DNA of 64,000 nt from Sorghum bicolor (GCF_000003195.3 NC_012873.2:9075894-9139893), one strand, 5' to 3'. Positions 10,014 through 22,651 are shown, counted from the stretch's first letter. The notes: generated by a model not told the origin, from the letters alone. Made by a program: numbers and translations.

Positions 10014-11666
10014 TGTTGACGGTCCTTAAGTATCAAATTTAATTATCAAATAAATAAAGAAAAGGATCCAAATGAAATCAACATCCAGACTTAGGGTTTT
10101 ATCTGACAGAATTCCACGAGTTTTGGTGTTTGTCTATTTCTGCAGGGGGTTATCAGGAAATACGGAAGAAAGGTCCACATGTCGGGATTACGTAAAGATA
10201 TTAACGTCCTGCGCAATTATCTTACATCTAGAAGACTCCAGAAGCCACGAGACCGAAGCGGAGGCGAAACGGGGCCAGAGACAGGGCGCCCGCCCTGTCC
10301 TACTAGGCGCCCGCCCACCTCCTGTGTCCAATCAGGACTCTGCTTTGCGGGAGATCTCCACCGACCTAAAGGATGAATCTAAACCATACAATCTATGTCG
10401 GTTTGATCCAATGGCCCATATTCACTTGAAGGGACTATAAAACCAGACCCCCTGGCCCCTGGAGGAGAGAGCCTCTCAACCCTAATTCATTGTTCATCAA
10501 GGGAGAAGAAGCCTCTGATCAAGATTAGAGCCACCACATCAATTAAATATCTAGATTAGCATAGCTACATAGGATTAGAACTAGAAGGAGTCAATCTTCG
10601 ATTGGTTTCCGGATCTGTCAGGAGGATTCTTGGTAATTCTCTAATTGTGCTTCTAATTGCTTTCTAATTATCTTTGTTCTTCAATATTATGAATATGACT
10701 TTGTTCTACTTCAATATATTGCTTATGACTTTGCTCTACTTGCTTATATTCAAGATTATATTGTTCTTAGTTTATCATAGTTATGTACTTGGCTTAGTTA
10801 GATTCGATCTATATACATGCTTAGGATCGTATAGCGTTTATCCATCGGATCCATGGGTAAATGATAGATATTGTGTAGGCGTGGTGCTTATACCGTATTT
10901 ATCTGTGATTGTACCCAATATGCCAGATCGTGGGGTGGTTCGTGATAGTGACAGCTTCATTGATTCTTATATAGTCCCCCTCTCGTGTATTGGGCTGGCA
11001 GAGCAACATTATTACAGGGGAGTGATTGCTATGTTTCTCATATTCCTTGCTAATATCACTATGCATGGGCGTAGTCTTGTCTCGCAATGATTGCTAAGTA
11101 TGCTTGCACTAATTATGATATGCTAGACTATATAGTTAAGAATAACTTAGGGAATATTCTTGTAGTTCGTTCTAATACCATGCTAATGACTTTCTAGAGT
11201 ATCTAATTGAGGTGCTTATCATATTTATTATGTGGCTAGATCAGATTAGTTATCCTTGTCACTATTATTATTTCATATATCCTTTATGTGACACTTATCC
11301 CTGTATGAAGAGTTAGATATAATGTTCTCAATTATACATGCAATGATAGATTCTCAATCTCATATTCTATTCTGTAATCAATAGTGATGATTGCTAATAA
11401 CTTCCCAGTGGTAAAAATATAAATAACGATACCTGGAATACTTCCCGGTTAAAATGCTACATCGGTATTAATCTGTGCGCTTGCAGATCCCATTCATTAT
11501 TTATTTAGAAGAGCAATTGCATATTTCAATACCACGTCTCTTATATCATGCTGGGGATGACAACTTGGCTTAAGTGGTGTGAGGGATAGGTTTGGCATTT
11601 TTGGCACCGTTACTAGATTTAGAGAACTTAGTCTACTTTTGGTAATGATGTTAAGAATACTCAACA
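10014..11666 (+). repeat. LTR 2 (middle LTR of array), 1,653 bp
   Basis: TG…CA ended. It serves as 3' LTR of internal region 1 and 5' LTR of internal region 2. At offset 194 it shares a derived C with LTR 3. From offset 291 to the end it shares derived bases with LTR 1, including the ACTCAACA terminus. This mosaic fits an LTR formed by unequal crossing-over. Confidence 0.95.
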
Positions 11667-11827
11667 AGCATTTTTTGGCGCCGTTGCCGGGGAAGGTTGA
11701 TTACAAATCAGGAATGGAATAAAAGATTTTGAGTTATCATTCGCATCACTAATATGATTGAGCTTATCTATTCTCTCATACAGTTTTACCCCGATATTTT
11801 TCTATTTTATCTTATGCAGGGGAATGT

Positions 11828-14392
11828 ATGAATAGAAGACATCTTCTAGGAAATTTTGACAATCCCGAAGCATTATTCAAGAAGACGAGGGCCAAGCTCA
11901 AGAAGAGATCATCAACACTTCACGAAGAAGCTTCATCTAATCAAGAAGATCACCGGAACTTGTCTTCAGAGTTCGAAGCCATGGCGAACAAATCGATCCG
12001 CGAGCTCTCAGCTCCCACTACGGACAACATCCGCACTGGACCTGTTGCAGAGATCGATGGCAACTTTGAGCTCAAGCCTGGACTTATCAACATGGTGCAA
12101 TCCAACCAGTTCTGTGGGAAGGCACACGAAGATGCTAGTGCTCATTTACAACACTTCCTGGAGATTTGCAACACATTCACCATAGCAGGAGTTTCCAAAG
12201 ACGCTATACTACTTCGCCTCTTCCCATTCTCACTGTTAGGAAGAGCGAAGCAGTGGTTCTACACTACAAAGGAGAAGAATACTACGTGGGCACTCTGCTC
12301 AACAAACTTCCTGGCAAAGTTCTTTCCCATGGGCAAGACCAATGCTCTCTGTGGGAAGATTACAAGTTTTCAGCAACAAAATGATGAATCTGTTCCAGAA
12401 GCATGGGAGCGCTTTCAAGACTACATCCTAGAATGTCCCCATCATGGAATGAAGAGTTGGCTATTGATGCAGACATTCTATCATGGGCTCAGCAACAGTG
12501 CCCGAGAGACCATGGATGCTGCAGCTGGAGGAGCATTCTTATCACTTACTATACCACAAGCCACAGCTCTTGTGGAGAAGATGGCGTCCAATCAAAGCTG
12601 GAATGAAGAGAGGACCCAGACACGCAAGAGAGGTGGAGGTATGCATCAGCTGAAGGAGGTAGACATGCTGTCTGCAAAGCTAGACCTGCTCATGAAGAAG
12701 CTCGATGATAGAGCTGGAGACAAGAAAGAAGTTATGCACATCTACGATTCTCACATGACTTGTGAGGAGTGTGGAGATACTGGACACTCAGGCAACCACT
12801 GCTCTGAGATGCTTGAGGATGTGAACTACATCAACAACAACTACTACTACTACTACAACCGTCCTCAACAAAATCAAGGTTGGAATCAACAGAGGCCTAA
12901 CTACTGAGGTAATTCTCAAGGTAACAATTCTTACAACAATAATAATAATTTTCCACCTTTGAGAGAGTTAGTGTCTAATCAAGGAAAGCTAATGGATAAC
13001 CTATCTAAGAAATTGGCATCTAATGATAAAATGCTAGAAAATATAAATAATAGAATGGATAATTTCTCTACTGCCATCAAGAATCAAATTAGCTTTAATA
13101 AAATGATTGAATCTCAGTTAAATCAAATAGCTGCTGCTGTTCCTACTACTAACCCCGGTATACCATCACAACCGGAAGGATTAGAATCTGCAAATCTTGT
13201 AGACATGTTTGATGCAGGTAATTGGAGTAACCCCGTCACTGAATTCTCTACTGACCTTCTGCCGGTTAAGAGAGGCGATCCAGGACGCCCCGTCATCCCG
13301 ATCTCCATCGGCATGGTGGACGTTCCAGAAGCACTCTGCGACTTTGGCTCCAGTGTCAACATTATACCTAGGGTACTCTATGAAAAATTCTTTACATATC
13401 CTTTATTAGAGACAACCATGTGTTTGCAGTTTGCAGATCAGACGATAACTTTTCCAAAAGGAATAGTGAGGAATCTTTGTGTCCGAGTTGGTACCTTATA
13501 TGCCCCAGCAGACTTCGTAGTGGTAGAGACCGGAAATGATGAGAGAGCACCTATTATCTTAGGGAGGCCATTCTTGAACACCACGGGAGCTATCATCTAC
13601 GCCAGTGCTGCCAAGATCAGTTTCTACGTCAAAGGGAAGAAGGAGACATTTTTCTTCAAGAACAAGACTACACAAATTCAAGATCAATCCAGACGTAAAT
13701 CAAGGAAGAGGACCAACAGAAGAAACAGGAACAAGCAAGTGTGGACCGAGTCAGCTAAGATGGTCACTGTAGTCCATGGAGGCCAAGATCATCAACTTAA
13801 GTCACCGTTTTTGACCAAGAAGGACGACCCAGGAATGCCAAGCATCTACTGCTCCATAAATGGATACAACTTCTACAAGACGATTTGCGACACCGGATCG
13901 GGCGTCAACATAATGGCCGCAGTCACCTATCGTCTCTTGTTCGGAACCATGCCACTAAGACCAACGTACATTCAGCTCCAGATGGCAGATCAGACATTTC
14001 GAGAAGTCAAAGGAATAGTATCTGATGTCCCAGTCAAAATAGACGATCATTTTGTCTACACAGACTTTCAAGTTGTTGACATGGGAGAAGATGAGTATGA
14101 TCCACCCATCATCCTTGGAAGACCGTTCCTCAGCACTGTTAAAGCAATCATCTACATTGGAACCGAAGAAGTCCATATGCACTTCCCCTCAAAGAAGGTA
14201 CGCCGTTACTTTATTGACCCTGACTATATCGTTGAAGAATCTAAGCAGGTGAGAAAGAGACGCAACCGCAACCAGAGGAGGCAGATCATCAAGGACGGAT
14301 GGGCAGACTATGAAGGAGAAGTTGTAAGATCAGAAGACGTTGAGTTTAAACAGAATTATCCAGAGGGGATTGAAGCACCAAGTCAAGTGTGA
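11828..14392 (+). pseudogene. Gag-Pro copy 2, interrupted by a premature stop
   Basis: Nearly identical to the copy at 5196-7760 (about four base differences noticed in the whole frame). A C-to-G change turns a serine codon into TGA at 12905-12907, in the Asn-rich linker after the zinc knuckle. Translation would give a 359-aa Gag with its zinc knuckle but no protease. The downstream part remains open to 14392, with DFGSS and DTGSG motifs intact and the same TGA terminator as copy 1. A Gag-only product could still be structural; that is inference. Confidence 0.9.
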
Positions 14393-16646
14393 AAAATAAA
14401 GATAACTATACAAGAAGAGGAGGCGCTGCCGGAAGTACCGACTACGCCACCCAACGAACCTAAGGACGATTAAGAAAATGGAGAGTCCCGTTCGGAGGAC
14501 TTAAAAACACCGAACGCCTTGCCAAGAGGTAAACTTGGTAGTTATCATTTCCCTTTCAATTATTTCAAATAGTTTATTTAGTTAATCATATTCATACTAT
14601 CCTAAAAAGAAAATAAAAATATGAAAACCAGTAAGCCCCATGTGAGTATGCGAGTGGCATAAAACCCATAAGTACATTCACTGTGGTGGCATAAAAATAA
14701 AATAATTATTTTTTCTGCTTTATAAAAAAAAAATATAAAAACAAGGAGTAATATTTATTAAGGAGTCTCAACATGATAAAGGCTAGATATTTATGCCAAC
14801 ACTTAATCAGTTCCACAAGCTTTGTTGTCTATTTGAGCTCCACAGAATTTAAGAATCAAGAAGACTAGCAGACGGAGGACATTCTAATCGCTGTCAGAAT
14901 ACTGCTGACTTTCAAATACACCTCTGCCACCTGCTAGCTACATCAAGAGAAATTACGTCAAAATTCAGCTTGGGAGAGAGCACCCCTATTTACCTCGATA
15001 AGTATTTCTATCTATCTTTATACTTATATTATTCTAGAATATAAATACACATAACTATGAAAAACCAAATAAAGATTTTATGCTTATATATATTTTGCTT
15101 AGTGTGTTTAATAAATAAATAAAGTGGCTATGCTAATCTGTATCTAAATAAAACTTAAGCATGGATATGATAAATAGTTGCTCTGCCTAATTTGCAAATT
15201 TTAAGTTCTCTCTCAAGTTTAGACATAACTGTTATAATTTAAATCTTGCTCTAGACCTAAACTTGTGGGATGAAAACTTGATCTGAAGTCTAAGTTGTTA
15301 ATGGATACGATATGGGAAAGTTGAGCTGTTGTTTATCTGTTCCTAGAGATGCTAGAATTCTGGAGAATTTTATCTTTGAAAATCTTTAAAATGTTGCATG
15401 ATGAGTCCCTGTATGATGAGTGTTTAAATTCCTACCACAGCCATATATACATGCTTGCTAGACTTTGAGCCACACATTTACTATTTACTGCTTATGAGCA
15501 TTGAGTATAGTCAAGCTGTGTAGACCCTTAGGGGCTTGTCATGTGGTTAAATCAAGATTTCACTTGCACGTTCACTCATATATGCTACTTCTACTCCGGA
15601 AGTACCATCCACATATATTCATCCATTTCCATCTCCAGAATCACCTAAAAATATTCTACTCCTAATCCGGGAGAGAATAACCAAAAATATTTCTGTTTTC
15701 CTCTTGTGAAATAAATGCTCAAGTTATCTTGTTACTACCACTTGCTATATTATCTCAAGAGATGAATGCTCTGAAAAAAAAAGAAAAAAAGATACGAGGA
15801 AATAAAAAGGAGCAAGTGCTCGGAACCTCGAAAGAAAAGAAAAAGTGAGACGAGAGGTAAAAATGGACAAGTGTCCGACAGTAGAAATTAGGGGTACAAG
15901 ATACCCACCTGAGAGAAAAGAAAAAGAAGAGCATCTCATTCTCCTCATAAAGTTTCAAAAGCAAGGAAGGTATGTATCCTCTCAAAGAGCAAAGTAGAAT
16001 TAGACTTCCACCACCATTGTTTTCACCATTGTTGTCACCATCACCACCATACACCATTCATTCGTCACACATGCACATCTTGATTTGGCTTATTGATTTG
16101 TTTCTTTGGATCCATGGTTTGACTATGCAATAAATGTCTTGTAAGTATGTATATTTTATCTCCCACCTATGAGCTCCAGATATTAAAGTCTTATTAGAGT
16201 AGGATGAGAGAGAAGGCAATGTCACTATGCCTCATACCACAAATACTACATATTTTGAGAGAAGGCATATACCATCACTGCCTTGGTAAGGATCCAAAAA
16301 ATACCACAAAAGAGAGACCTGAGAGAATCATACAAGGAATCTCTGAGTTTTATTTGAAAATCTGCAAAAAACGCCAGAGCTATAGCGGATCAAGAATAAG
16401 AGACATGGCACTTGGCTAGACTGTTCTATCATTTAACCACTCAAGATAGAAGTGACGGTTACAAGTCCCATGGTGAAGGTGAAGTAAGTAAGTTTTAAGT
16501 CTTGACAGTTTACTCTAACTCAGAGATGAGATCTTATTTAAAAAGCATGTGTACCGTCAATTTTTTAAAGATATTGCAACAACTTATGATCCATAGCTAA
16601 GTCTATCCTTACTCAGGGACGAGCAAGAGGTAAGCTTGGGGGAGTT
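14393..16646 (+). other. Non-coding 3' part of internal region 2
   Basis: Counterpart of 7761-10013, again without polymerase motifs. It matches internal 1 almost perfectly until about 15590. The last ~1 kb then carries about a dozen differences, including an A-run length change near 15775 and substitutions at about 15598, 15620, 16375 and 16610. It ends in the GCTTGGGGGAG tract and TT before LTR 3. Confidence 0.7.
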
Positions 16647-18299
16647 TGTTGACGGTCCTTAAGTATCAAATTTAATTATCAAATAAATAAAGAAAAGGAT
16701 CCAAATGAAATCAACATCCAGACTTAGGGTTTTATCTGACAGAATTCCACGAGTTTTGGTGTTTGTCTATTTCTGCAGGGGGTTATCAGGAAATACGGAA
16801 GAAAGGTCCACATGTCGGGATTACGTAAAGATATTAACGTCCTGCGCAATTATCTTACATCTAGAAGACTCCAGAAGCCACGATACCGAAGCGGAGGCGA
16901 AACGGGGCCAGAGACAGGGCGCCCGCCCTGTCCTACTGGGCGCCCGCCCACCTCCTGTGTCCAATCAGGACTCTGCTTTGCGGGAGATCTCCACCGACCT
17001 AAAGGATGAATCTAAACCATACAATCTATGTCGGTTTGATCCAATGGCCCATATTCACTTGAAGGGACTATAAAACCAGACCCCCTGGCCCCTGGAGGAG
17101 AGAGCTTCTCAACCCTAATTCATTGTTCATCAAGGGATAAGAAGCCTCTGATCAAGATTAGAGCCACCACATCAATTAGATATCTAGATTAGCATAGCTA
17201 CATAGGATTAGAACTAGAAGGAGTCAATCTTCGATTGGTTTCCGGATCTGTCAGGAGGATTCTTGGTAATTCTCTAATTGTGCTTCTAATTGCTTTCTAA
17301 TTATCTTTGTTCATCAATATTATGAATATGACTTTGTTCTACTTCAATATATTGCTTATGACTTTGCTCTACTTGCTTATATTCAAGATTATATTGTTCT
17401 TAGTTTATCATAGTTATGTACTTGGCTTAGTTAGATTCGATCTATATACATGCTTAGGATCGTATAGCGTTTATCCATCGGATCCATGGGTAAATGATAG
17501 ATATTGTGTAGGCGTGGTGCTTATACCGTATTTATCTGCGATTGTACCCAATATGCCAGATCGTGGGGTGGTTCGTGATAGTGACAGCTTCATTGATTCT
17601 TATATAGTCCCCCTCTCGTGTATTGGGCTGGCAGAGTAACATTATTACAGGGGAGTGATTGTTATGTTTCTCATATTCCTTGCTAATATCACTATGCATG
17701 GGCGTAGTCTTGTCTCGCAATGATTGCTAAGTATGCTTGCACTAATTATGATATGCTAGACTATATAGTTAAGAATAACTTAGGGAATATTCTTGTAGTT
17801 CGTTCTAATACCATGCTAATGACTTTCTAGAGTATCTAATTGAGGTGCTTATCATATTTATTATGTGGCTAGATCAGATTAGTTATCCTTGTCACTATTA
17901 TTATTTCATATATCCTTTATGTGACACTTATCCCTGTATGAAGAGTTAGATATAATGTTCTCAATTATACATGCAATGGTAGATGCTCAATCTCATATTC
18001 TATTCTGTAATCAATAGTGATGATTGCTAATAACTTCCTAGTGGTAAAAATATAAATAACGATACCTGGAATACTTCCCGGTTAAAATGCTACATCGGTA
18101 TTAATCTGTGCGCTTGCAGATCCCATTCATTATTTATTTAGAAGAGCAATTGCATATTTCAATACCGCGTCTCTTATATCATGCTGGGGATGACAACTTG
18201 GCTTAAGTGGTGTGAGGGATAGGTTTGGCATTTTTGGCACCGTTACTAGATTTAGAGAACTTAGTCTACTTTTGGTAATGATGTTAAGAATACCCAACA
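16647..18299 (+). repeat. LTR 3 (3' LTR of array), 1,653 bp
   Basis: TG…CA ended; the end ACCCAACA is followed directly by CTCTT (18300-18304), matching the bases before LTR 1. About 19 substitutions separate it from LTR 1 and about 14 from LTR 2 (eye count), so about a dozen changes are private to LTR 3. Confidence 0.95.
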
Positions 18300-18304
18300 C
18301 TCTT
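18300..18304. repeat. Target-site duplication CTCTT, right copy
   Basis: Matches CTCTT at 3368-3372 immediately before LTR 1. It is the only duplication around the three-LTR array. Confidence 0.9.
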
Positions 18305-18380
18305 GCTGGCTTAGGTTTCATGGGCCACTTAGCCTATTAACTAATCGATGCCTTGAGACACCCGGGGATTATAACCCTAG
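18305..18380. mobile_element. Right end of the unclassified ~1.2-kb insertion
   Basis: Continuation of 2222-3372 after removal of the gypsy array. It ends AACCCTAG just before the second TAGAA (18381-18385), where the copia frame resumes. Confidence 0.5.
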
Positions 18381-18649
18381 TAGAATCACATCAACATCTC
18401 CTAGATATTTCATGTCAAATCTCTTTGACATGAAAGACTTCTCTCATTGATACCATCAATGATTCTATCAAAAATTAGAATGTCATTCACATACAAACAT
18501 AAAATAACTCCTCCTCCGCCACCATAGCAATAACACACACCTCATTATTGGCCAAGCCCATAGAAGTTAAAGTTCTGTCAAACATAAAGAGAGTTACCTT
18601 ATTGATCGTTGCATGGCCTACGAGTTGCCCCTAGATCATTGTCCTATGT
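18381..18649 (-). pseudogene. Ty1/copia reverse transcriptase remnant (catalytic part)
   Basis: The minus strand encodes FDRTLTSMGLANNE, then CLYVNDILIF (the RT catalytic YVDD box with Asn for the first Asp), then MSKRFDMKYLGDVDVIL after a frame shift. These match known copia RT motifs in the right order. The sequence continues into the piece at 1370-2221 once the intervening insertion is removed. The altered catalytic Asp and frame shift make it inactive. Upstream in the polymerase sense it is cut off at about 18650, where a TGAAAG-type LTR fragment seems to begin. Confidence 0.8.
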
Positions 18650-19120
18650 TGAAAGATCCTTCCATAATTGAGTGATACTTAGTGGATTAATGCTTTCCTT
18701 GAGATGATGAACTAAGTTAGTCCAGAAGGTGATGTTGAGAGACATGGAGGCCATCGGATGGCATGGGCATGTGATGAAAAGCTCAACAAGTCAGAAAATG
18801 ATGGAGATGGATGGAGTTAAAAGCAAACCCACAAAAGTAAAGGTATATAAGATAGGTTGTGTGCTTTTGGCAGCCTATAGTATATAGAGAAGCAATTGGA
18901 TGGGTTTATTAGGATAGATAGTCGTACTACAAAGAGGAGAATTCTTTAGCTAATATAGTTATCTAGTGCCACTAGGTGGCAACTAACAATGCATATTTAT
19001 TAAATCAAGTGATAGGGTAAGGAATCAAGTGAACTGAAAATGCTAACTCAATGCTAACAATGCTTAGCACTCATCTATTATTTCTTATTGTTTCTAGAGA
19101 TAACCTTGCTAATGATTTAC
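18650..19120. repeat. Diverged fragment of a TGAAAG-type LTR
   Basis: Begins TGAAAG. It contains recognisable but decayed versions of blocks in the LTRs at 20259 and 38429 (for example GGATAGATAGTCGTACTAC, AGTGCCACTAGGTGG and a TGCTAAC block). The right end cannot be placed. Confidence 0.45.
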
Positions 19121-19654
19121 GTCTCTCATTGAGGACGTCCTAAATAGGAAGGTAGCTCTAAGCTACTCCCTATATCCCAAAAAGAATGTCATCATAGTGT
19201 TTGAAATATGTCCCTAAAAGACTACCATTTTAGCTTATTCCCACCTGAGATCCCTTTCTCTAGCCATCCGCTCACCCCATCCCTCCCTCGTTGTCATCTC
19301 TCTCCCTCCCTTCACTTTTTCCTCTTCTCTCTTCCTCTCCACCAATGACCCCTTCCTCTTCCCATTTATCAGCATGTAAAGTGACACTACATGGCGGGGC
19401 TATGCCAGGGCGATGAAGATCTAGCTCCTCCCTTCCTTTGCTCCTCCCACGCCCGTTGGCGCTCTCCCTTTTTCTCACACCGCTAGAGAGGAGGCTGAGA
19501 CAGCAGCGCAGAGTTGATGGATCTGTTTGGGATGGAGCAGAGGTAGGTGATTGGGAGGGTGGTGCCTCCTTGGTGGCATATGATGTGAGAAGACTTGTGG
19601 CATTGGCCTCGGCCTCCCTTGCAGTGCTTGTCATGGAACCAAAAGGTGGCAACC
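19121..19654. other. Unassigned stretch with a GC-rich patch
   Basis: A Stowaway-like terminus (CTACTCCCTATATCCC) appears near 19163, but no matching end was found. The pyrimidine-rich 19260-19650 part is open in both strands (126 codons minus, 77 plus) without any recognisable motif. I see no gene here. Confidence 0.4.
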
Positions 19655-20833
19655 TAAAAGCCCTAGTTTAGTTTTGGATAATTGATGAAACTTAGAGACT
19701 AATCCTAATGCTAAGTGTGAAGACATGTAAAGATGGTTCCATGCCAAGTGGTGGAGCTAGACATGATCATGAACGATGATGATGACCACATGATGATCAA
19801 GTGCTCAACTTGAAAAGAAGAAAGAGAAAAACAAAACCCGATTGATCAATCCAAATGTATTGCTTAGGGTTTTGGCTTTGGTGATCAAGACACCATAGAG
19901 GTTGTGATCACACTTAGGATAGATAGCCATACTATGAAAAGAAGAATTTCACGGTTAAAATGGTTATTGAGTGCCACTAGGTGTCATTATTCATATGCAT
20001 GCATTTAGAATTTAGTGTGTTAACATAACCGTTGAAAAATGTTTATGAAAATTTGCTAACACATGTGTACAAGGTGGTACACTTGGCGGTTAGCATATTT
20101 GAGCAAGGGTTGAAGAGGTAGCAAAGTTGGTGCAGTAGTGAAGTTTGCACGTGTGTGTCTGCTGTGGTCTTAGGGTTGACTACCGGATGCGTCAGGTGTC
20201 TCTATTCACCAGCAGGTTGTGAGCAAGGAGTTTGTGCAGTGTGTGCACCAAACGCTGGTGAAAGCCCAAGTTTGGTTTTGGTAATTAATGACACCAAGTT
20301 GCTAATGCCTTTTGTTTAAGTGATTTGAGTTAGGCATAGCAAACACATGTGATGAAGGTGCATGGTAGCATGGAAAGGTGGCCACATGATCACAAAGGGA
20401 TGAAGCATGAAGTGGAGATCATGGTGATAGATGAGGAGTAAAGTGATCAAGGCAAAGGTATAAACATAGGGCTTTACTCTTGCCGGTCTAAGTTGAGTAG
20501 AGAAGTGATTGACCGGATTTAGGATAGATAACCAACTATCAAGAGGGGAAATCACGGTCATCTCTCGAATCAAGTGCTACTAGGTTCATATCTTGAGCAT
20601 ATGCATTAGGATCTAGTAAAGTGCTAACCTAACTCCTTTGTGAAAATGTTTGTGAAAAGCTAACACACATGCACTTTGGTGGTGGACACTTGTTGGTGTT
20701 AGCACATTTGCAAAGGACGTGGAGTTCCTAGGGTTGAGAGGGGTTTGGTCGGCGCTTTTTGAGTAATTTAAGTGTATATTCTCTATTGCGCCGGTGGGAA
20801 ATTTGGAGAAGTCGCGGAAGACCGGACGCAGTG

Positions 20834-20838
20834 CGCGG
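20834..20838. repeat. Target-site duplication CGCGG, left copy
   Basis: Identical to 28917-28921 on the other side of element 2. This confirms a single insertion into solo LTR A. Confidence 0.9.
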
Positions 20839-22491
20839 TGTTGACGGTCCTTAAGTATCAAATTTAATTATCAAATAAATAAAGAAAAAGATCCAAATGA
20901 AATCAAGATCTAGACTTAGGGTTTTATCTGACAGAATTCCATGAGTTTTGGTGTTTGTCTATTTCTGCAGGGGGTTATCAGGAAATATGGAAGAAAGGCC
21001 CACATGTCGGGATTACGTAAAGATATTAACGTGCTGCGCAAATATCCTACATATAGAAGACTCCAGAAGCCACGAGACCGAAGCGGAGGCGAAACGGGGC
21101 CAGAGGCAGGGCGCCCGCCCTCCTGCCCTGGGCGCCCGCCCCCTCCAGGAGTCCAATCAGGACTCTGCTTTGCGGGAAGTCTCCACCGACCTAAAGGATG
21201 GATCTAAACCATACAATCTATGTCGGTTTGATCCAAGGGCCCATATTCACTTGAAGGGACTATAAAACCAGACCCCCTGGCCCCTGGAGGAGGGAGCCTC
21301 TCAACCCTAATTCATTGTTCCATCAAGGGAGAAGAAGCCTCTGATCAAGATTAGAGCCACCACATCAATTAGATATCTAGATTAGCATAGCTACATAGGA
21401 TTAGAACTAGAAGGAGTCAATCTTCGATTGGTTTTCGGATCTGTCAGGAGGATTCTTGGTAATTCTCTAATTGTGCTTCTAATTGCTTTCTAATTATCTT
21501 TGTTCTTCAATATTATGAATATGACTTTGTTCTACTTCAATATATTGCTTATGACTTTGCTCTACTTGCTTATATTCAAGATTATATTGTTCTTAGTTTG
21601 TCATAGTTATGTACTTGGCTTAGTTAGATTCGATCTATATACATGCTTAGGATCGTATAGCGTTTATCCATCGGATCCATGGGTAAATGATAGATATTGT
21701 GTAGGCGTGGTGCTTATACCGTATTTATCTGCGATTGTACCCAATATGCCAGATCGTGGGGTGGTTCGTGATAGTGACAGCTTCATTGATTCTTATATAG
21801 TCCCCCTCTCGTGTATTGGGCTGGCAGAGCAACATTATTACAGGGGAGTGATTGCTATGTTTCTCATATTCCTTGCTAATATCACTATGCATGGGCGTAG
21901 TCTTGTCTCACAATGATTGCTATGTATGCTTGCACTAACTATGATAATGCTAGACTATATAGTTGAGAATAACTTAGGGAATATTCTTGTAGTTCATTCT
22001 AATACCATGCCAATGACTTTCTAGAGTATCTAATTGAGGTGCTTATCATATTTATTATGTGGCTAGATCAGATTAGTTATCCTTGTCACTATTATTATTT
22101 CATATATCCTTTATGTGACACTTATCCCTGTATGATGAGTTAGATATAATGTTCTCAATTATACATGCAATGATAGATGCTCCATCTCATATTCTATTCT
22201 GTAATCAATAGTGATGATTGCTAATCCCTTCCCAGTGGTAAAAATATAAATAACGATACCTGGAATACTTCCCGGTTAAAATGCTACATCGGTATTAATC
22301 TGTGCGCTTGCAGATCCCATTCATTATTTATTTAGAAGACCAATTGCATATTTCAATACCGCGTCTCTCATATCATGCTGGGGATGACAACTTGGCTTAA
22401 GTGGTGTGAGGGATAGGTTTGGCATTTTTGGCACCGTTGCTAGATTTAGAACTTAGTCTACTTTTAGTAATGATGTTAAGAATACCCAACA
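20839..22491 (+). repeat. LTR 4 (5' LTR of element 2), 1,653 bp
   Basis: TGTTGACG start and ACCCAACA end, followed by the AAGCATTTTT spacer type and the tRNA-Asp primer site at 22500. It differs from LTR 5 at about 20 positions by eye (about 1.2%). Confidence 0.95.
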
Positions 22492-22499
22492 AGCATTTT

Positions 22500-22517
22500 T
22501 GGCGCCGTTGCCGGGGA
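22500..22517 (+). promoter_or_regulatory. Primer-binding site of element 2, tRNA-Asp type
   Basis: Same 18-base sequence as at 5044-5061, eight bases after the LTR end. Confidence 0.85.
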
Positions 22518-22651
22518 AGGTTGATTACCAATCAGGAATGGAATAAAAGATTTAGAGTAATCATTCGCATCACTAATATGATTGAGCTTATCTATTCTCT
22601 CATACAGTTTTACCCCGATATTTTTCTATTTTATCTTATGCAGGGGAATGT

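Larger units (their letters stand above)
3373..18299 (+). mobile_element. Non-autonomous Ty3/gypsy (Athila-like) array: LTR-internal-LTR-internal-LTR
   Basis: Three LTRs (3373-5034, 10014-11666, 16647-18299) alternate with two internal regions of 4,979 and 4,980 bp. The whole array is bounded by a single 5-bp duplication, CTCTT, at 3368-3372 and 18300-18304. No duplication flanks the middle LTR, so the array behaves as one insertion locus later expanded, rather than two independent insertions. Each internal region starts with a primer-binding site complementary to the 3' end of plant tRNA-Asp and ends with a G-rich purine tract. Each carries Gag and two protease-like domains but no reverse transcriptase, RNase H or integrase, so mobility would depend on a relative. 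The Athila-like label rests on the Gag sequence style and the tRNA-Asp primer site. Confidence 0.92.

Noticed and set aside
2222..18380. Helitron explanation for the 1.2-kb insertion (CTAG end followed by T)
   Set aside because: A clear 5-bp duplication is present and there is no TC start or convincing 3' hairpin at the expected distance.
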